From NCBI GenBank assembly GCA_903957465.1, contig CAJBPJ010000183.1:1-9271 (forward strand): a stretch of DNA of 9,271 bases. Direction: 5' to 3'. A program made the translations under genes and the position numbers. How positions within the stretch are numbered: the stretch's first letter is position 1; each line of letters begins with the position of its first letter. Shown here piece after piece: positions 5,902 to 9,271 of the stretch. The notes below the pieces were generated by a model. That model saw nothing but the letters and a program-made list of their open reading frames with translations. It did no database searches and was not told the DNA's origin. The DNA comes from an uncultured Opitutia bacterium (GTDB lineage Bacteria; Verrucomicrobiota; Verrucomicrobiia; Opitutales; UBA953).

Positions 5902-7106
5902 ATGTCACAGGTCGTCCTTAAGCCCCGCGTCCGTGGTTTTATTGTCTCACGGCACACCCAGAGGGCTGTGCAGCGCATATACGCGAACAGATCGCCCATG
6001 TGAAATCCCGGAAGCCTCTTCAAGGCGGTCCCAAGTCCGTCTTAGTCATTGGTGCATCTACGGGTTACGGTCTCTCGTCGCGTATTGCAGCCGCCTTTGG
6101 TTCAGGCGCGGCAACCCTTGGTATCTTTTTTGAACGTCCGGCGGAAGGTGATAAGCCAGCAAGTCCTGGCTGGTACAACACCGTCGCCTTCCACGAAGAG
6201 GCGCGCAAAGCTAAGCTCAAGGCCGTATCTATTAATGGCGATGCTTTCTCGCCCGAACTTAAGTCCCAAGTGATTGAGGCGATTAAGGCTAAGATGCCGA
6301 ACGGCAAAGTTGATTTAATCGTTTACTCGCTCGCTTCACCTCGGCGTACGGATCCCAAGACTGGCGAGACACATAAGTCTGTGCTCAAGCCGGTTGGACA
6401 ATCTTTCCATGCCAAGAATTTAGATACCGACCGCAAGGTGGTGAATGATGTCACGCTCGAAGCAGCCACCCCTGAGGATGTCCATAATACTGTGAAGGTA
6501 ATGGGTGGTGAAGACTGGGAGCTTTGGATGGAGGCTCTTGATTCGGCCGGCGTGCTTTCTGAAGGCGCACAAACTGTCGCTTATTCATACATCGGACCTC
6601 AGGTCACTTGGCCTATCTATAAAGACGGTACGATTGGCAAAGCGAAGGAGAACCTCGAGCAAGCGGGTCAGCGCATTGATGCGATCTTGAAGATGCATCG
6701 CGGGCGGGCCTTTGTCTCAGTCAATAAGGCTGTGGTCACGCAGGCGTCCTCGGCTATTCCTGTGGTCCCTCTTTACGTCTCACTGTTATTCAAGGTGATG
6801 AAGCCTGCGGGCACTCATGAAGGCTGCATCGAACAGATCCAGCGACTTTTCGAAAAGCAGATGTATAACGGTAATGCGCTCGAGTTCGATGATGCCGGCC
6901 GCGTGCGGTTGGATGACCTCGAGATGAAGCCTGAAATTCAAAAAGCAGTCTTTGATGTCTGGCCAAAGGTTACCACCGAGACGCTCGATACGTATGGCGA
7001 CTTTGCGGGTTACCAGTCGGACTTCCTTAAGAACTTTGGCTTTGGCCTCGCGGGCGTTGATTATGAGCAAGCCACCGAAGTCGAACGCCCCATCGTTGAC
7101 GCCTAA
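5902..7106 (+). CDS. fabV: Trans-2-enoyl-ACP/CoA reductase FabV, with an apparent -1 frameshift
   Basis: FabV is an NADH-dependent enoyl reductase that completes each fatty-acid elongation cycle, and is typically insensitive to triclosan. ATG 5902 begins MSQVVLKPRVRGFI, the family N-terminus, but that frame stops at 5998-6003. The continuation (CLTAHPEGCAAHIREQIAH, then VKSRKPLQGGPK) is in the frame starting at T5943, so one T appears to be missing in the GGTTTTATTGTC stretch. Joined, the protein is 401 residues, the normal size. Nucleotide-binding VLVIGASTGYG, the SLASPR block, and the catalytic Y-x8-K motif in PIYKDGTIGKAK (Y240, K249 in the joined product) are intact. A GTG at 6000 could start a 368-residue product lacking the first 33 residues, but homology argues against it as the native start. 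It is either a real lesion or a sequence error. parA follows after 5 nt. Confidence 0.9.
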
Positions 7107-7111
7107 TTTAC

Positions 7112-7885
7112 GTGACCAAAGTTTTCTCCATAGCCAACCAGAAGGGTGGCGTCGGCAAGACCACTACCACGGTTAATCTTGGTGCAGGTCTTGCCCGTCT
7201 GGGAGTGTCGACCCTAATTATTGATTTAGATGCACAGGCAAATGCCACCAGTGCTCTTGGTATTGAGAAACGTACCGGCGGATCCCTTTACCGCGTGTTG
7301 CATGGCGAAGGCTCGGCGGTTGACCAAATCGTCAACACGAGCACGAAGCACCTTGATATTATCCCATCTGAAATAGACCTCGCGGCGATTGAGTCTGAAC
7401 TCGCCCAGGCCGAAGGTTTTCTTGGCAAGCTGCGCACAGCGCTGAAGCCCATTATCGATTCGGGAAAATACCAAGCGATCATCATTGATTGCCCTCCTGC
7501 ACTCGGCGTCCTTTCGATGAGCGCCTTAGCAGCCTCCGACCACTTACTCGTGGCCTTGCAGACGGAGTATTTGGCGATGGAGGGTCTCGGACAAATCCTC
7601 GGCGTGGTTGATCAACTTAAAGACGCACAAGCGACGTCGGCGCTAACAATTGGTGGAATTATTATGACGATGTATGACGTTCGGACGAATCTTTCACGGC
7701 AAGTCGTCGAAGAAGTGAAGAAGCATTTTCCTGCACTCGTACTCGCAAGCTATATCCCGAGGTCGATTCGTCTCTCGGAAGCCCCGAGTCATGGAAAGAC
7801 CATTTTTGATTATGATATCCATTCGCCAGGGGCTGCTGCCTACGAAGCCCTGGCCAAAGAAGTCAAAAAGCGCTTCTCGTTATAA
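7112..7885 (+). CDS. parA: ParA/Soj-type chromosome-partitioning ATPase
   Basis: ParA ATPases bind DNA non-specifically as ATP dimers and, with ParB-parS, segregate chromosomes. The 257-residue product matches chromosomal Soj along its whole length. The deviant Walker A KGGVGKTTT is at 11-19, with signature Lys K11. Switch I is DLDAQANATSALG (D40), Walker B is IIIDCPPALGVLSMSAL, and the late PRSIRLSEAPSHGKTI block precedes FDYD. The N-terminus is short, without the HTH of plasmid P1-type ParA. The start is GTG 7112, 5 nt after the fabV stop, with no ribosome site, so translation coupling is likely. The usual partner parB does not follow: the next gene converges from the other strand. Confidence 0.94.
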   Translation: MTKVFSIANQKGGVGKTTTTVNLGAGLARLGVSTLIIDLDAQANATSALGIEKRTGGSLYRVLHGEGSAVDQIVNTSTKHLDIIPSEIDLAAIESELAQAEGFLGKLRTALKPIIDSGKYQAIIIDCPPALGVLSMSALAASDHLLVALQTEYLAMEGLGQILGVVDQLKDAQATSALTIGGIIMTMYDVRTNLSRQVVEEVKKHFPALVLASYIPRSIRLSEAPSHGKTIFDYDIHSPGAAAYEALAKEVKKRFSL

Positions 7886-7911
7886 TCGACGCGGCGAAGA
7901 GGGGCTAGGGC

Positions 7912-8538
7912 TTACCCGACGTAAGGCTTGAGCAGCACGTTGAGCTCTTTGACGCGCTCGGTAAGGTCTTTGCGGAGTTTAGCCGCCTCTGTCACGGAAC
8001 TGTTCTCCTTCGTTTCGACTACGCGCTTATGTTTTTCGACTTCTGCGAGTTTTACCCGAAGTCGGTCCAGTTCTTTGCGTTCGGAGGCAAGCGAGGAGAT
8101 AACTGTTTTTAACTGTGAGGTTAAATTATCCGGACTGCCAATATTGCGGTCTAGGTAGTCTTTGATGTCCTGTTGAATCTCCTCCTGTTTTTTCTCTAAA
8201 GACTTAATCTGGCGCTCCTTGTCGCTGACGCTGTTGCGTTCGCGCTCCACGATTCGCTCAGTTGTCTTGGAGTCATTACCGCTGCGTGTGGCCTGTGACT
8301 CAAGGTCCAACAAGTTCGAGTACTCCTGACGCATACGTTCAACGCGCAACGCGCTGAATTTACTGCGCAAGGCGGCTACATCCGCTGCCGGTACACTATA
8401 CGTCTTGGCGTTTACGGTCAGTTTTGCAGGGCCGTTGTATGAAGCTACTAAAGTGACGGAGGGCACTTCCAGTCGATCAATCGCTAGAGCCATCCCTGTG
8501 GAAAGTAGAATAAAACCAAGGATACCTGTAATACGCAT
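7912..8538 (-). CDS. Secreted coiled-coil protein of unknown function
   Basis: No family recognised. Residues 1-19 are a Sec signal peptide (MRITGILGFILLSTGMALA). Residues about 22-55 look like a small beta segment (VTLVASYNGPAKLTVNAKTYSVP). From about 55 to 205 the sequence is highly charged, with heptad-like spacing (ERIVERERNSVSDKERQIKSLEKK, then LASERKELDRLRVKLAEVEKHKR), typical of long coiled coils. The chain breaks briefly at DRNIGSPDN (about 135-143), suggesting a hairpin of two helices. It is probably periplasmic and may act as a structural or adaptor protein. It converges with parA (26-nt gap) and diverges from the gene at 8607; a palindrome lies just upstream of its ATG. No strong ribosome site precedes the start. 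Confidence 0.8.
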   Translation of the reverse strand: MRITGILGFILLSTGMALAIDRLEVPSVTLVASYNGPAKLTVNAKTYSVPAADVAALRSKFSALRVERMRQEYSNLLDLESQATRSGNDSKTTERIVERERNSVSDKERQIKSLEKKQEEIQQDIKDYLDRNIGSPDNLTSQLKTVISSLASERKELDRLRVKLAEVEKHKRVVETKENSSVTEAAKLRKDLTERVKELNVLLKPYVG

Positions 8539-8548
8539 GTCAGTGTTC

Positions 8549-8566
8549 TAACCGCAGCTGCGGTTA
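8549..8566. promoter_or_regulatory. Perfect 18-bp palindrome between divergent genes
   Basis: TAACCGCAG-CTGCGGTTA is an uninterrupted perfect palindrome, 10 bp from the start codon of the coiled-coil protein and 40 bp from that of the gene at 8607. Its position fits a dimeric repressor operator controlling one or both genes. No specific regulator is recognised. Confidence 0.5.
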
Positions 8567-8606
8567 AGCGAAAGAGGAAAGATTGGCCAAGGAGTCTTTG
8601 TAAGGC

Positions 8607-8831
8607 ATGGCTTGGCTTCCAGAGGTCCAAGGCTATGAATCGTGTTTAATGGAAAAGACCTATCAGGTTTTTAAGCTGTCGGGTGAAATCGTCGGACAGT
8701 ATTGTGAAGCAGATTTCATTGCGAAAATCCGCACAGGCGAAATCGCACTTACCGATTTTTACCTAATAGAAGGCATGGCCAGCCCAGGACTGGTCGATGA
8801 TTTTGTCCGCGACAGAGGTCTGTTTGCCTAG
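8607..8831 (+). CDS. Small GYF_2-like protein (74 aa)
   Basis: Residues 16-65 (YQVFKLSGEIVGQY, then AKIRTGEIALTDFYLIEGMASPG) show the outline of GYF_2/DUF4339 domains: an aromatic start, 'G..GqyseaDf...i..GeI', and a final 'EGM' where members usually have 'EGM.dW'. Here the Trp is replaced by Ser-Pro-Gly. Such domains generally bind proline-rich peptides, and small stand-alone copies occur in Verrucomicrobiota and Planctomycetota. There is no signal peptide or membrane span, so it is probably cytoplasmic. ATG 8607 is preferred because AAGGAG lies at 8589-8594, although the 12-nt spacing is long; ATG 8649 would give 60 residues and keep the whole domain. It converges with the next gene after 17 nt. 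The domain call is by eye and tentative. Confidence 0.6.
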   Translation: MAWLPEVQGYESCLMEKTYQVFKLSGEIVGQYCEADFIAKIRTGEIALTDFYLIEGMASPGLVDDFVRDRGLFA

Positions 8832-8848
8832 CACGTCACTGGCCGTAT

Positions 8849-9271
8849 TTAACATACAGTCGATTGATCGACCCAGCCAATGATGTGTCGGCTTGTTCGA
8901 TTATCCCATGTGTAGTGAATATACAAAGTAGTGACGGCACTTGATTGAACAATGAGCTGATAGGGCAAAGTAACTTTTCTTCCACGGTGGATGATGATTT
9001 TCGGGTTAGGGTGCTTTTGGAGGTATTGCTCAATGCGCTCTTTGCTAAAGTAACTATCGGAATCGGATTGATTGATACACCGACGAATCTCGGACAGTTC
9101 GAGAATTTTGATGATCACATCGCTGTATTCATCCGAGTTGCACTCCAGTGCTGATTCTAAGGCGGAATGCGTAATCACAAAGCCTTCCTCGGTTTCTTCT
9201 CCGAGTAAGTTTTGTAGGCAGTAAGCGAACTTCTTCCACCAAACTGTCTTTGGTTGCTTTGTGGATGGCAA
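8849..9271 (-). CDS. Hypothetical protein, possibly incomplete at the window edge
   Basis: At least 140 residues are open to the edge; the first visible codon is a TTG at 9269-9271, so the true start may lie outside. I do not recognise the family. It opens with a basic, aromatic stretch (KTVWWKKFAYCLQNLLGEE). A helical middle section follows (ALESALECNSDEYSDVIIKILELSEIRRCI), then SKERIEQYLQKHPNPK and a beta-rich end (RKVTLPYQLIVQSSAVTTLYIHYTWDN). No signal peptide or membrane span is visible in this part. By eye, the base composition is more AT-rich than the neighbouring housekeeping genes, which could mean transfer. The middle section might be a winged-helix-like fold, but that is speculation. 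Confidence 0.6.
   Translation of the reverse strand: MPSTKQPKTVWWKKFAYCLQNLLGEETEEGFVITHSALESALECNSDEYSDVIIKILELSEIRRCINQSDSDSYFSKERIEQYLQKHPNPKIIIHRGRKVTLPYQLIVQSSAVTTLYIHYTWDNRTSRHIIGWVDQSTVC

Noticed and set aside
5935..5946. Programmed -1 frameshifting in fabV
   Set aside because: No canonical slippery heptamer or clear downstream stimulator seen; a deletion or sequencing error is simpler. Left open as a minor alternative in the finding.
8859..8872. GTCGAT-TG-ATCGAC inverted repeat
   Set aside because: It lies inside the coding end of the last gene with a 2-nt loop and no T-run; probably chance.

Overview
This 9.3-kb window is a bacterial chromosomal segment of mixed housekeeping and accessory content. 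Two divergent secreted formylglycine-type sulfatases, a full-length-type FabV enoyl reductase, a Soj-type ParA, DgkA, and an rpoZ-smpB-trmL block fit a marine-type Verrucomicrobiota (Opitutae/Puniceicoccales-like) genome. That assignment is inferred from gene content only; there is no rRNA here to test it.

Positions 1-2235: a truncated sulfatase on the minus strand and a complete sulfatase on the plus strand diverge from each other. Between them (about 365-815) is the most unusual part of the window. A predicted minus-strand transcript starts near 800 from an extended -10 promoter. It folds into a multi-stem RNA closed by a long-range P1 helix (637-647 with 777-785), and then encodes an 82-residue protein that resembles only the N-terminal arm-binding segment of a tyrosine recombinase. 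The sulfatase start codon follows 36 nt after that ORF. The plus-strand sulfatase appears to share the same symmetric -10 element (GTATAC). RNA, mini-ORF and sulfatase may therefore form one transcription unit, and the RNA-ORF pair may be a mobile or dispersed cassette.

Positions 2236-3629: a minus-strand housekeeping series runs rpoZ (RNA polymerase omega), smpB (trans-translation), trmL (tRNA wobble 2'-O-methylation). TrmL starts at TTG and carries an extra segment of about 30 residues before its knot. A degenerate CTAA heptamer array lies directly in front of trmL.

Positions 3630-5842: a divergent spacer with a strong dyad leads to rpmB (ribosomal protein L28), which has a hairpin in its leader and a clear intrinsic terminator. 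A PLP-dependent aminotransferase and dgkA (diacylglycerol/undecaprenol kinase) follow on the plus strand.

Positions 5902-7885: fabV and parA are tightly spaced on the plus strand. fabV carries an apparent one-base deletion near 5943, which separates its first 14 codons from the remaining frame. Everything downstream is intact. parA is a canonical Soj-like ATPase, and no parB follows it.

Positions 7886-9271: a secreted coiled-coil protein (minus) diverges from a small GYF-like protein (plus), with a perfect 18-bp palindrome between them. The window ends in an unrecognised minus-strand ORF that may run past the edge.
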